From PFJX01 sp964542455 (GTDB taxonomy: Bacteria > Pseudomonadota > Gammaproteobacteria > Burkholderiales > Thiobacillaceae): a stretch of DNA of 64,000 nt. Below, in pieces: positions 25,883 through 34,856 of this stretch. Every line of letters begins with the position of its first letter. The first letter of the stretch is position 1. The notes beneath the pieces were generated by a model. That model did no database searches, was not told where the DNA came from, and saw only the letters and a program-made list of their open reading frames with translations. The stretch lies in contig CAZIUC010000001.1 in assembly GCA_964542455.1 (NCBI GenBank), positions 248,001 through 312,000 of the forward strand. Reading direction: 5' to 3'. The translations under genes were made by a program, and so were the position numbers.

Positions 25883-26845
25883 ATGCAACCAAAAATACTT
25901 AAAACTACCAGAACGACTTATGTTTCGGTAATCATGCCTTGTCTCAATGGCGAGCAATATATCCGCACCGCTATCGACAGCGTGTTGACGCAAACATTTA
26001 CTGATTTCGAACTTATTGTTGTTGATAATGGCTCAACAGACAGCACACATGAAATACTTAATTCAATCACTGATGAACGGCTCAAGGTTTTCCATTTGCC
26101 AGTTATGGGTGTCAGCCTTGCGCGCAATCTTGGTTTGAAGCACGCGGTTGGCTCCCTCATCGCATTCCTGGATTGTGACGACACATGGAGCAGTGATTTT
26201 CTTGAAAAAATGTGCGCCCGGTTGGAAGCCAACAGCAACGCTGTTCTTGCCTATTGTGGTTGGCAGAACGTCGGCTTAGCCGGTCCGCGTGGAGAACCAT
26301 TTATCCCACCTGATTATGAAACACCAGACAAACTTGCCGCGCTACTGGAAGGTTGTCGTTGGCCGATCCATGGTTGTGTGACCAGACGTCGAGCTATTAC
26401 CGCCGCTGGTAATTTCAACACGCAACTTACAATCGGCGAGGACTATTTGCTCTGGATGGAAGTATCCGCAATGGGTCCCATCATTCGTGTTCCCGAGGTG
26501 CTTGCCAAATACCTTCATCACGGTGGTGATCAGGCCACACGAAATCGCGCACTCTTCGTGCTGGATACGTTGCGAGCGAAACAGATATTTCTTGAGCGGC
26601 ACCCCGAGGTCGTGACGCGACTCGGGTCGGATAAAATTGAAATGCTGACGTGGGGAAAACTGATCCAGCAAGGAAATGAGCTGCATTGGCGGGGCGATTT
26701 AGAAAATGCGCGTCCAGTATTTCGAAAAGCACTTAAAGCGGGGCGTGGCTCCTTTCCCGCGATATTGCGTATGTTGCCCAGCCTTCTGCCACTCAGGGTT
26801 CATCGCGCCATTCTGGCGGCAAAAGAAAAGTTGAGTACCCTGTGA
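25883..26845 (+). CDS. Family 2 glycosyltransferase
   Basis: A 320-residue GT2 enzyme. YVSVIMPCLNGEQYIRTAIDSVLTQTFTDFELIVVDNGSTDST opens the GT-A fold and SLIAFLDCDDTWSSDFLEKM holds the metal-binding acidic cluster (DCDD). LTIGEDYLLWMEVSAMG corresponds to the ED catalytic-base motif. The start ATG 25883 follows the WbsX stop by 2 bp; the in-frame codon at 25826 lies inside WbsX. The gene's end overlaps the following deacetylase start (GTGA), indicating translational coupling. AT-rich. Specificity unknown. Confidence 0.86.
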   Translation: MQPKILKTTRTTYVSVIMPCLNGEQYIRTAIDSVLTQTFTDFELIVVDNGSTDSTHEILNSITDERLKVFHLPVMGVSLARNLGLKHAVGSLIAFLDCDDTWSSDFLEKMCARLEANSNAVLAYCGWQNVGLAGPRGEPFIPPDYETPDKLAALLEGCRWPIHGCVTRRRAITAAGNFNTQLTIGEDYLLWMEVSAMGPIIRVPEVLAKYLHHGGDQATRNRALFVLDTLRAKQIFLERHPEVVTRLGSDKIEMLTWGKLIQQGNELHWRGDLENARPVFRKALKAGRGSFPAILRMLPSLLPLRVHRAILAAKEKLSTL

Positions 26846-27624
26846 ACGCTGCCGCGCGTATTCCTGTGCTTATGTATCACCGTGTCGGTGAAGCGCGTAA
26901 TGACTGGGAGGCGCGCTATGCCATTCCCGCACAGCGTTTTATCGACCACATGCGGGCGCTTGAACGAGCCGGGTATGCGGCCATCACGATCGACCGACTG
27001 GTTGACTGGCTGGAAGGGGGGGCATCCTTGCCGGAGGGTGCATTCTTGCTCACTTTCGATGATGGCTATCGTGGGGTGCGCGACCATGCCCTGGAGATCC
27101 TGGAGCAGATGAAGTGGCCCTTCACCGTGTTCCTGGTGAGTGATCTGATAGGGGGACGTGACATCTGGACCATTGATGCCAATCCCGCTGGAAAAACCTA
27201 CGAGTTGTTGAGTCTCGAAGAGACGCGTGACATGCTACGGCGTGGCTGCAGTTTCCATTCCCACAGCCGGAGCCATGCGAGTTTGCCGTCGCTTGATGAT
27301 GCCGAGCTGGCAGAACAGCTCGTGGGTTCCCGTCAGCTGTTGTCCGAACTGCTGGGAGTCGAAATAGCCTATTTGGCCTACCCTTACGGGCAATTCGATG
27401 AGCGGGTTATCGCCGCTACCAGAGCAGCCGGCTACCGGGCCGCATTTTCCACACAATCAGGCTTCAACCAGCGAGAAAACAACCGTTACGGTATCCGCCG
27501 GATCGATGTCTATGGCACCGACACGCCTGGCATGCTGCTACGCAAAATACGACTAGGCACCAATGACGGTAGCCTGGTAAATCTGATGCGTTACTACGCG
27601 CGCCGAATTATGCGGGTGAAATAA
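26842..27624 (+). CDS. Polysaccharide deacetylase (NodB homology)
   Basis: A 260-residue carbohydrate esterase family 4-type protein. Motif 1 is FLLTFDDGYRGVRDHA, with the catalytic-base Asp and metal Asp, motif 2 is CSFHSHSRSHASLP, with the HxxxH metal ligands, and AYLAYPYGQFDERVI corresponds to motif 3. The N-terminal IPVLMYHRVGEARNDWEARYAI is also typical. It begins with GTG overlapping the stop of the preceding GT2 gene. No signal peptide is seen, so a cytoplasmic lipid-linked substrate is more likely than an exported polymer. It would expose a free amine on an N-acetyl sugar. Confidence 0.88.
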   Translation: MNAAARIPVLMYHRVGEARNDWEARYAIPAQRFIDHMRALERAGYAAITIDRLVDWLEGGASLPEGAFLLTFDDGYRGVRDHALEILEQMKWPFTVFLVSDLIGGRDIWTIDANPAGKTYELLSLEETRDMLRRGCSFHSHSRSHASLPSLDDAELAEQLVGSRQLLSELLGVEIAYLAYPYGQFDERVIAATRAAGYRAAFSTQSGFNQRENNRYGIRRIDVYGTDTPGMLLRKIRLGTNDGSLVNLMRYYARRIMRVK

Positions 27625-27628
27625 CTTG

Positions 27629-28546
27629 ATGAAGACACTTACCGTTGCGTTCTGTACGTTTAACCGTGTGGACAGACTTGAGAAACTTATTGGCGCGCTG
27701 CGCGCACAGATATGCCCCGTGCCCTACGATATTCTCGTGGTCAACAACAATAGTAAAGACAATACAATTGATGTTCTAGAGCGACTTGCTGCGGAAAGTG
27801 GGGCGCCACTGCGTTATGTTACCGAAGCTTTGCAGGGCATTGTCCATGCACGGAATCGAGCCATCGAGGAAGCAATTGCCAGTGACATCATGGTCTTCAT
27901 GGATGATGATGAATTGCCGCAGCCAGGTTTGCTTAACGCTGCCTATGACGCCATCGTCAATGAAAATGCGCAGTGTGTGGGGGGGCGGGTCGATGTGGAT
28001 TTCAGTCCTTACGGACGGCCGGCCTGGCTTGAAGATGAGTTGCTCGGATTTCTCGCCGAAGTCAAGCACGGTATGGATCCATTCTGGATCACTGATGCCA
28101 GTACACCGGTCTGGACCGCCAATATCGCTTATGACATGCGTCTTTTCCGCGAAGACCCGACGTTGCGCTTCGATCAGAATTACAACAGGGTGGGTTCGGA
28201 CGTTGGTGGTGGCGAGGATGCCATCATGTTTAAAAACATGCTCTCACGAGGCGTCAGAATCCGGTATCGCCCGGACATGGCCGTGTCACATTTCATCGAC
28301 GCATGGCGGCTCAAACGAGGATATTTCATCAAGCTTCATTACCGGGCGGGAGTACGCTACGGAAAATTGAGATCACCTGAATATGAAACAACAATTCTGG
28401 GGGTTCCACCATTCATGGTCAGCCAGTTTATTACGCACTGCCAAAGAACCGTCACAAAATGGCTACGATCTGAAGCAGGCGTGCTACGCCAAGCCATGAA
28501 CGCTGCTCATGCATTGGGTATGCTGATCGGTTATCGGTCACGCTAG
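27629..28546 (+). CDS. Family 2 glycosyltransferase
   Basis: A 305-residue GT2 enzyme. TVAFCTFNRVDRLEKLIGAL is the GT-A start, ILVVNNNSKDNTID the nucleotide-binding loop, and IMVFMDDDELPQPGLL the DXD-type cluster. VGSDVGGGEDAIMFKNML holds the conserved Gly-Gly-Glu-Asp. It resembles the GT encoded at 28733–29680 in these three motifs, so the two are probably paralogues. ATG 27629 is used; the frame also has TTG at 27626. Starts 4 bp after the deacetylase stop. Specificity unknown. Confidence 0.85.
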   Translation: MKTLTVAFCTFNRVDRLEKLIGALRAQICPVPYDILVVNNNSKDNTIDVLERLAAESGAPLRYVTEALQGIVHARNRAIEEAIASDIMVFMDDDELPQPGLLNAAYDAIVNENAQCVGGRVDVDFSPYGRPAWLEDELLGFLAEVKHGMDPFWITDASTPVWTANIAYDMRLFREDPTLRFDQNYNRVGSDVGGGEDAIMFKNMLSRGVRIRYRPDMAVSHFIDAWRLKRGYFIKLHYRAGVRYGKLRSPEYETTILGVPPFMVSQFITHCQRTVTKWLRSEAGVLRQAMNAAHALGMLIGYRSR

Positions 28547-28732
28547 TAAAAAGATGCCCTCATTGTCGAGCCAGAGCAGAAATTCACGCAAATTCCGTTT
28601 CGCCGGATGTCGCGGGCGTCCCTGTCTAAACAAAGCGGTTTTTGAGTGCGGTGCACAAAGCGGCTTATTTGTGGCGGAAGCCACTCAAAAGTGGCGTTAT
28701 CTCGCATACCATATTCTCCGCCGGGGCTAGAG
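28547..28732. other. 186-bp spacer between two paralogous GT2 genes
   Basis: Non-coding by appearance. It holds two short direct repeats (ACAAAGCGG near 28630 and 28654) and TTTTGAGTG/CACTCAAAA complementary segments that could form a weak hairpin. No convincing promoter or gene was found. Confidence 0.4.
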
Positions 28733-29680
28733 ATGCAGAGTCTCACCGTTTTAATTTGCACACACAACCGCTCCGGCTTGCTGGAAAGGACCCTGGCCTC
28801 TCTGAATGCTGCCCGACGCCCGGATGGGTGCGAAGTCGATGTTCTGGTCGTGGCCAACGCCTGCCGAGATGGAACCCATGCCTTCCTGGAGCGCTATCGC
28901 CAACAGGCCGAGTCGCGTGGCTGGTTGCCGCTCACCTGGTTCGAGGAGCCAAGCCCGGGAAAATCCCATGCGCTCAACCAGGCGATGCCACGTATCGACG
29001 CTATGCTCGTCGCTTTCGTCGATGACGATCATCGGGTCGATGTGGATTATTTATGTGCCATCGCCAGAGCCGCCACCGCGAATCCGTCAACGGATCTGTT
29101 CTGTGGCCGTATCCTCCCCGACTGGGATGGTAGTGAACCCGCATGGGTGCATGACAGCGGCCCCTACCGTATTTACCCTTTGCCTATCCCACGTTATGAC
29201 CTTGGCCATGAAGCCAGGGAAATCCATGATGACGGGCCGCTTCCAGGGGGCGGCAACCTGTTCCTGCGCACCGAGTGGCTGTCGAAAGTGGGCGAGTTCT
29301 CTACTGATTTCGGCCCCAGGGGCCATGATCTGGGAGGCGCGGAAGACCTCGAGTGGGTTCGCCGCGCGCTTGCCTTGCACGCTCACCTGCGCTATCAGCC
29401 GGAGGTGGTGCAGCACCACTATGTCGATGCCGAACGGCTACGCCTGTCCTATCTGATCCGCAAGGCGTTCGAGCGTTCCTCGTCCTCGGTGCGACTGCGT
29501 CAGAGTGTGGAAAGGGTGCCGCTATTCACCTATCGCAAGGCAGCCGGCTATCTCCTTAGTGGACTGTTCAGCTTGAGTTGGCCGCGAACCCGATTTTTTC
29601 TCATCCGATTTTCTGCCGCGCTGGGTGAAATCAAGGGTTATCGCCAAGTCGTGCTCGACCAGTCCGCCCGGCGCGGCTGA
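28733..29680 (+). CDS. Family 2 glycosyltransferase
   Basis: A 315-residue GT2 enzyme starting MQSLTVLICTHNRSGLLERTLASL. The acidic cluster AFVDDDHRVDVDYL serves as the DXD region and GGAEDLEWVRRALAL as the ED motif; LPGGGNLFLRTEWL lies between. This start (ATG 28733) is preferred because upstream in-frame sequence does not resemble a GT. It shares order and spacing of motifs with the GT at 27629–28546. Followed by a sulfotransferase gene 27 bp downstream. Specificity unknown. Confidence 0.86.
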   Translation: MQSLTVLICTHNRSGLLERTLASLNAARRPDGCEVDVLVVANACRDGTHAFLERYRQQAESRGWLPLTWFEEPSPGKSHALNQAMPRIDAMLVAFVDDDHRVDVDYLCAIARAATANPSTDLFCGRILPDWDGSEPAWVHDSGPYRIYPLPIPRYDLGHEAREIHDDGPLPGGGNLFLRTEWLSKVGEFSTDFGPRGHDLGGAEDLEWVRRALALHAHLRYQPEVVQHHYVDAERLRLSYLIRKAFERSSSSVRLRQSVERVPLFTYRKAAGYLLSGLFSLSWPRTRFFLIRFSAALGEIKGYRQVVLDQSARRG

Positions 29681-29707
29681 TTCCATCCACGCTTCCCGCA
29701 ACCTATC

Positions 29708-30658
29708 GTGTCAAGCCCGCGCAAGCTACTCAAACTGCTCGACCCCGAAATCCGCGCCAAAAACCTGCGGGCAATCAGGTTTGCCTTGCGCGGTCAGGCC
29801 TTCGACCTGTTCCAGCCAACGCTGCCTGACCCGGTCTTTGTCCTCGGCTGCTCTCGCTCCGGCACTACCGTGACCTATGAAACATTGGCGGCGGCACCGC
29901 AATTTCTCAGCCTCGGTGTGGAAATCCCGGAGTTCTGGAACAGCCTTTACGGCCCGCTCAACAATGGCTGGCTCTCTGAAGCGGCGGGAGCGGAACAAGC
30001 GCAAGCGCAACACCGGGCCGCCGCGCTGCGCTTTTTCTACCAGCGCCTGGGCCGTGGCCTGGTGCTGGACAAAACCTGCATCAATACCTTGCGTGTGCCC
30101 TATCTGAACGTGTTGTTTCCCAACGCGAAATACGTATTCATTCAGCGCGATGGGCGGGACAACATCAGTTCCATGATCGACGGCTGGCGCCTGGGCCGGA
30201 CTGATGGCGCTTTCCACCTGACCCAGTTTTTCGGCCCCTTCCCGGAACCGGTTGCGATCAATGGCGGCGAATTCGATGAGTGGCATTTCTTTCTGCCACC
30301 GGGCTGGCGCGATTACAACCGGGCCAGCCTGGAAGAGGTGTGCGCATTCCAGTGGCTTTCCGCCAACCGCCTGGCCCTGGAGGGAAAACGGTTGATCCCG
30401 GAGGAACGCTGGATCCAGCTGCGCTATGAGGATCTGTTCGAACGCCCGGTGGACATGTTCCGTGAGGCGTTCGAGCGCCTTGGCGTCCCCTTCGATGACA
30501 GCCTGCGCTCGCGCTGCGCGCACCTGGCGCCCACCAGTATCGTCAAGGGCGCTCCCAAGAAGCAGAAGTGGAAGGATCACAACCCGGAAGCCATCGAACG
30601 CATCCTGCCCATGATCCGCCCGCTCATGGTGGAACTGGGGTATGACACGGATGCTTGA
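29708..30658 (+). CDS. Sulfotransferase family protein
   Basis: A 316-residue PAPS-dependent sulfotransferase-fold protein. The 5'-phosphosulfate loop is PVFVLGCSRSGTTVTYETL (about residues 42–60) and the 3'-phosphate motif is NAKYVFIQRDGRDNISSMI (about 139–157), both hallmarks of the family. GTG 29708 starts the frame. The next GT2 start overlaps its end by 17 bp. Its place among glycosyltransferases suggests sulfation of the surface glycan, though some bacterial homologues in such loci have unproven activity. PAPS synthesis genes are not in the window. Confidence 0.85.
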   Translation: MSSPRKLLKLLDPEIRAKNLRAIRFALRGQAFDLFQPTLPDPVFVLGCSRSGTTVTYETLAAAPQFLSLGVEIPEFWNSLYGPLNNGWLSEAAGAEQAQAQHRAAALRFFYQRLGRGLVLDKTCINTLRVPYLNVLFPNAKYVFIQRDGRDNISSMIDGWRLGRTDGAFHLTQFFGPFPEPVAINGGEFDEWHFFLPPGWRDYNRASLEEVCAFQWLSANRLALEGKRLIPEERWIQLRYEDLFERPVDMFREAFERLGVPFDDSLRSRCAHLAPTSIVKGAPKKQKWKDHNPEAIERILPMIRPLMVELGYDTDA

Positions 30659-31580
30659 TAACACCTCGCCGGTTTCGGTCGAAACTGTTTCCGCGCCACG
30701 CGTTTCTGTCGTCATTCCCGCCTATAACGCGGCCTGGTGTGTGCGCCGCGCGTTGGATAGCGTGCTGGCCCAGGAGTATCGGGATTTTGAGGTGATCGTG
30801 GTGGATGACGGCAGCCAGGACGACACAGCCGCGATATTGGCGACTTATGGCGCGGCCCTGAGAGTCGTGCGCAAGCCCAATGGCGGCTTGTCCAGCGCGC
30901 GCAATGCTGGCATTGCCGCTGCTCACGGCGAGTATGTTGCTTTCCTTGATGCCGATGATTGGTGGTTGCCCGGCAAGCTGTCGCGCCAGGTGGCCTTGAT
31001 GGATAGCCGGCGAGAACTCCTGTTCTGTTCCACCACCAGCGGCGTGCGGACACCGGAGGGGCGACGGCTGCCGGACTGGCGCTGTGGGCGTGGTGATCGT
31101 CCCGCGCTGGAATGCATATTTGCGGTCAACGCCCACGTGGCGGGCAGTGGTTCCAGCGTGCTGGCAAAACGTGAGGCGTTCGCTCGGGCGGGCGGGTTCG
31201 ATGAATCGCTGCGCAGCCTTGAGGACATCGACATGTGGATGCGTCTGGCCGCGTTGGGCGGCTATGCCTGCATCGACGAGCCGCTTGCGGTGATTGAAAA
31301 GAGTGCCGATAGCATGAGTGGCAATCTCGACGTGATGCGTGCCGCCGCCATCCAGGTCCTGCGCAAGAACCGCGCCCTGTTACCCGATGGCTTGCGCGGT
31401 GCCTTCTGGCGAGGGGCGTTCGCCAGCATGCTCTCCGACTATGCCAAGTGGGCCTATCGCAAGGGGCGTACCGCGCAAGCGCTGGGCGACCTTCTGCATG
31501 CGCTGTCTTTGGCGCCACTGGGTCGTGGCCGGCTGTCACTCAGTCTGCTGTTGGCGATACTGACACGGCAAAAGATTTAA
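30642..31580 (+). CDS. Family 2 glycosyltransferase
   Basis: A 312-residue GT2 enzyme. RVSVVIPAYNAAWCVRRALDSVLAQEYRDFEVIVVDDGSQDDT is the GT-A nucleotide-binding part, EYVAFLDADDWWLPGKL the DXD motif, and SLEDIDMWMRLAALGGY the catalytic-base motif. ATG 30642 overlaps the sulfotransferase end; ATG 30651 is an alternative. Composition is as GC-rich as the housekeeping genes. It ends 4 bp before the sulfatase-fold gene. Donor and acceptor unknown. Confidence 0.87.
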   Translation: MTRMLDNTSPVSVETVSAPRVSVVIPAYNAAWCVRRALDSVLAQEYRDFEVIVVDDGSQDDTAAILATYGAALRVVRKPNGGLSSARNAGIAAAHGEYVAFLDADDWWLPGKLSRQVALMDSRRELLFCSTTSGVRTPEGRRLPDWRCGRGDRPALECIFAVNAHVAGSGSSVLAKREAFARAGGFDESLRSLEDIDMWMRLAALGGYACIDEPLAVIEKSADSMSGNLDVMRAAAIQVLRKNRALLPDGLRGAFWRGAFASMLSDYAKWAYRKGRTAQALGDLLHALSLAPLGRGRLSLSLLLAILTRQKI

Positions 31581-31584
31581 CACG

Positions 31585-33708
31585 ATGGATGATCTGACCT
31601 TTCTCTCACTGGCGATCCGAGCCAGCAACATGACAGGCCTGGTGGCGATGGCCTTTGCGTTGTTGCTCCTGGTCAAGTCGTTGATCGACTTCAGCCAGAC
31701 CGGTCCGGTGCGGCGCGAAGTGTTGGCGCACCATCGCATCTATCTGGCTCTCAGCCTGGGCCGCCTGACCCTGGCCACATTTCTCATTGCCAACATGCTC
31801 GCCCTGCCCGGTGTGCTGTCCTATTTGTTGGGTCTGTCGACCTTCGGGCTGCCGTATCACCGGGAAGTCGCCGCTCTGGTCGCGGTCATGTCACTCGGCC
31901 TGCTGTCTTTTTTCCAGTTTTGCCGCGTGCTGCATGATTCACCAGGGGTGATCGTCGCCTCCTCGAACTACGCCATTCACCGCTTTTACCCACTCTGGGA
32001 ACGCCTCTCCAGCGAGCGCCTGAAACGGTGGTCGTGGTGGGTGCTGCTTGCATATTCAAGCTGGGTGGCCCTGGGAATTGCCGCGCTATTCTGGCGCGGC
32101 GCGGTCTATTCCGCGCTCGGGCTGGTGATGTTGCATGGCCTGGTGCTACTGATTTATCGGGTTTGGGTCGAGGACAGCGAACCGCCGCCACTGCCTGCGT
32201 CACCATCACGGCAGCGCACCAACCTGTTGATGATCGGCTCCGACACCCTGCGGGCGGATCGCCTGGGCCATGCCGGCTATCACCGTGCCTTGACGCCCAA
32301 TCTGGACCGCCTGGCCGAACAGGGCGCTGTCCTCACGCATTGCTATGTTCCCTGCGCGCGCACCGCGCCCAGCCTGCTTTCCCTGCTGACCGGCACCTGG
32401 CCGCATACCCACGGTGTTCGCGACAATTTCGTCTCCGACGGGGAAACCCGCTTGCGGCTTCCCACCCTGCCGCGCCTACTGCACGCGGCGGGCTATCACA
32501 CGGCTGCTCTCAGTGACTGGGCCGGTTCCGACATGGGCAAATTCGACCTGGGGTTTCAGGAACGGGATCTACCCGCGGACCAATGGAATATCCATTTCTT
32601 CATGCGCCAGGGGCCCAAGGACATTCGCCTGTTCCTGTCCTTGTTCTTGTCCAATCGCATCGGCAAGTTCTTCCTGGAAGAAATCTATTTTCTCGGTGGC
32701 GTCCCGCTGACCCGCCAATTAGGGCTGCGGGCCCGGAAAATGCTGGAGCGTATGGGCGCGGAAGAGCAGCCCTTCTTCCTCAACGTGTTCATGGCCAGCA
32801 CTCATCCACCATTCGCCAGCGAGTACCCGTATTACACGATGTACGCAGACCCGCACTACCGTGGTCCCTCCAAGTTCGCCATGGCCAAGCTGACCGACCC
32901 TTTCGAGATCATCCGACGCCAGGGTGAACCGCGCGAGGAGTTCGATCTGGAGCAAATTCTCGGTCTCTACGACGGGTGCGTAAAAAGTTTCGACGACGAG
33001 GTGGGGCGTATTCTCGATTACCTGCAAGCCAGTGGGCTTGCCGAAAACACTTTGGTGGTCATCTACAGTGACCACGGCATGGAGTTCTTTGAACATGAAA
33101 CCTGGGGCCAGGGGAACTCGGCCACAGGCGATTTCTCGGCGCGGGTGCCGGTGGTCATGGCCGGGCCGCAACTGGCAGCGCAGACTCGCCTGGAAGGCAT
33201 CACCCGCAGTGTCGACCTGGCGCCTACTCTGCTTGAACTGCTGGGGCTGCCCATCCCCGCGGAAATGGAAGGCATTTCCCTGGCGACCGCGCTGCGGGGT
33301 GGCGAACTGCCTGAACTGCCCGCTTTCCATGAGACCGGCATCTGGCTGACCGAGATGCCGGGCATGCCGGCTGACCACCTGCGCTATCCCGGATTGCTGG
33401 ACATGCTGGAAATCCCGGATCAGAAGAGCGGCACCATGGCAATCAAGCCGGAGTTTGAGGGCCGGATAATCGCGGCTAAAGATCGCATGGTGCGCAGTGG
33501 CCGCTGGAAGCTCGTCTATCAGCCCCTGATCGAAGGAGCGCTATTGCGGCTGTACGATCTGAAGATGGACCCGGACTGCCGCCAGGACGTGCTGGCGGCG
33601 CAGCCCGAGGTCACTGCCCGGCTGTGGGAATTACTCCAGGCATGGATGGCGTCGCCGCCGGCGGGGCCGCCGGCGTGTCAGGACAGAAACGACACCAGGG
33701 GTTCGTAG
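31585..33708 (+). CDS. Membrane-anchored sulfatase-fold protein with Thr nucleophile
   Basis: A 707-residue alkaline-phosphatase-superfamily enzyme. About five N-terminal membrane segments (residues 10–195) are followed by a periplasmic sulfatase-fold domain. Metal-site motifs are TNLLMIGSDTLRADRLGH and VVIYSDHGMEFFEHETWGQGN. At the nucleophile position the sequence reads CARTAPSLLSLLTG: aligning with the sulfatase signature CxPxR, the Cys/Ser is Thr and the Arg is Leu. It therefore lacks the formylglycine site and looks more like Thr-nucleophile phosphotransferases such as LtaS or EptA. It may transfer or remove a phospho-substituent on the glycan. Its 3' end overlaps the convergent TPR gene by 98 bp. 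Confidence 0.82.
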   Translation: MDDLTFLSLAIRASNMTGLVAMAFALLLLVKSLIDFSQTGPVRREVLAHHRIYLALSLGRLTLATFLIANMLALPGVLSYLLGLSTFGLPYHREVAALVAVMSLGLLSFFQFCRVLHDSPGVIVASSNYAIHRFYPLWERLSSERLKRWSWWVLLAYSSWVALGIAALFWRGAVYSALGLVMLHGLVLLIYRVWVEDSEPPPLPASPSRQRTNLLMIGSDTLRADRLGHAGYHRALTPNLDRLAEQGAVLTHCYVPCARTAPSLLSLLTGTWPHTHGVRDNFVSDGETRLRLPTLPRLLHAAGYHTAALSDWAGSDMGKFDLGFQERDLPADQWNIHFFMRQGPKDIRLFLSLFLSNRIGKFFLEEIYFLGGVPLTRQLGLRARKMLERMGAEEQPFFLNVFMASTHPPFASEYPYYTMYADPHYRGPSKFAMAKLTDPFEIIRRQGEPREEFDLEQILGLYDGCVKSFDDEVGRILDYLQASGLAENTLVVIYSDHGMEFFEHETWGQGNSATGDFSARVPVVMAGPQLAAQTRLEGITRSVDLAPTLLELLGLPIPAEMEGISLATALRGGELPELPAFHETGIWLTEMPGMPADHLRYPGLLDMLEIPDQKSGTMAIKPEFEGRIIAAKDRMVRSGRWKLVYQPLIEGALLRLYDLKMDPDCRQDVLAAQPEVTARLWELLQAWMASPPAGPPACQDRNDTRGS

Positions 33709-34444
33709 GCGAGCCGATATTGGTTTCAACGGCGGGGACGCCAGTCTCTGGATTGACTGGGTCGCCCGATTTGACGTCGCTATTGGGAGTGGGTGAGCCG
33801 GCTGGCTCAGCCGCTTTGTCGCTGGGGGGCTGGGGTGGCGTGGGCGCGGCCTCGGTCGCGGCCTCCTCAAAAGGGGGCAATTCCATAGCAAGCTGTGCTC
33901 CCAGCCGTCTCAGAGATTTGTTGCCAGGCGCAATAGCTAATCCCGCGCGTACCGTCTTTACCGCGTTGTCCTTGCGACCCGTGTCCGAATAGAGTCGGGC
34001 GAGGGTCAAGAGGGCCTCCATCTGTGTGGGATCCATCTGGAGTGCCTTGCGCAACTCCCTCTCGGCATCGGCGGGTTTGTTTGCGCTGATCAGAGACTGC
34101 GCGCGAAGCGTGTAAACCGCGGGTAGCAGAGGGTGGTCGGCCGCTGAATGGGAAAGGACATAGCTTGATTCACTCATCACCAGACCCAACTGGTAGCGCC
34201 GGTCTTCCTTGCCCCGGGTTACATTCGCCTTGTTCATGGCGTTCATGGCCGCGCAGTAATGATGAAAGTGGGCATAGTTAGCGTGACTGATCACCTCATT
34301 TGATCTTCCCTCCCTGGCCAACTTGTCCCGCTCAATGCACCATATCTTCAGCGCCAGATAATCATTCTCGCTGGCGGCCAGAGCGGCTGTAGGTAGGCAT
34401 GTGGCGGCGAGAAGAAGCGTTAGGACTAAGCGTAAAGCGGACAT
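33611..34444 (-). CDS. Exported TPR-repeat protein
   Basis: A 277-residue secreted protein. Residues 1–23 form a signal peptide (hydrophobic LVLTLLLAATCLPTAALAA). Two to three tetratricopeptide-like repeats lie at about 100–180 (ADAERELRKALQMDPTQMEALLTLARLY is the clearest). The C-terminal third is Pro-rich and probably disordered. ATG 34444 is used because AAGGAAAATAC provides a ribosome binding site; an in-frame ATG at 34459 would add five residues. The Pro-rich end is encoded in the 98 bp shared with the convergent sulfatase-fold gene. TPR proteins often assist glycan assembly or O-acetylation machines; function here is not known. Confidence 0.75.
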   Translation of the reverse strand: MSALRLVLTLLLAATCLPTAALAASENDYLALKIWCIERDKLAREGRSNEVISHANYAHFHHYCAAMNAMNKANVTRGKEDRRYQLGLVMSESSYVLSHSAADHPLLPAVYTLRAQSLISANKPADAERELRKALQMDPTQMEALLTLARLYSDTGRKDNAVKTVRAGLAIAPGNKSLRRLGAQLAMELPPFEEAATEAAPTPPQPPSDKAAEPAGSPTPNSDVKSGDPVNPETGVPAVETNIGSPTNPWCRFCPDTPAAPPAATPSMPGVIPTAGQ

Positions 34445-34455
34445 GTATTTTCCTT

Positions 34456-34779
34456 TCATCGAATCAGACCCTGTGCTGCCGGAAGCTTCAGGAGGGTATC
34501 GGCCGTCAGGATATGGCCTGCGGGTCCCCAGTGTGTATCGTCAGGCATGTACACATCCTTCGTTCCACCCGCGATGGCTGTCGCCAATACCAGATCGAGC
34601 CGGGCGTCGGGCACAGGGAAGCCATGCATCAAGGCCGCAAGCCGGGACTCGGGCAATTGCTCCGGGTTGACCCGCCGGGGATGGTAGGCGCTGGATAGAT
34701 CTGAAGCCAGTGCTGTTGCAAAGTGTGCCACACCGCTGACGTCGAAGCGCGGCAACTCATCCGGCGAACGGGAACGCAT
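34456..34779 (-). pseudogene. C-terminal fragment of AlgJ/AlgX-like O-acetyltransferase
   Basis: A 107-residue open frame whose C-terminal half, KDVYMPDDTHWGPAGHILTA, matches the Asp-x-His block of the SGNH-like AlgJ/AlgX proteins that O-acetylate alginate and similar glycans. Such proteins are normally 350 residues or more with the nucleophile Ser block near the N-terminus; that part is absent and the frame is closed by TGA just upstream. I read it as the 3' remnant of a deleted gene, though expression of a short product from ATG 34779 is possible. It sits between the GT4 gene and the TPR gene on the same strand. Confidence 0.6.
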
Positions 34780-34856
34780 ACACGCACCTCACAACCCACA
34801 AGCGGCCGAACAAGGGGCCGTATAAGCGGTCAGCCGCGATTGCCAGCCGGGTCTGC

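Noticed and set aside
31585..33708. Formylglycine sulfatase annotation
   Set aside because: The CxPxR signature is absent; only the wider alkaline-phosphatase fold is supported.
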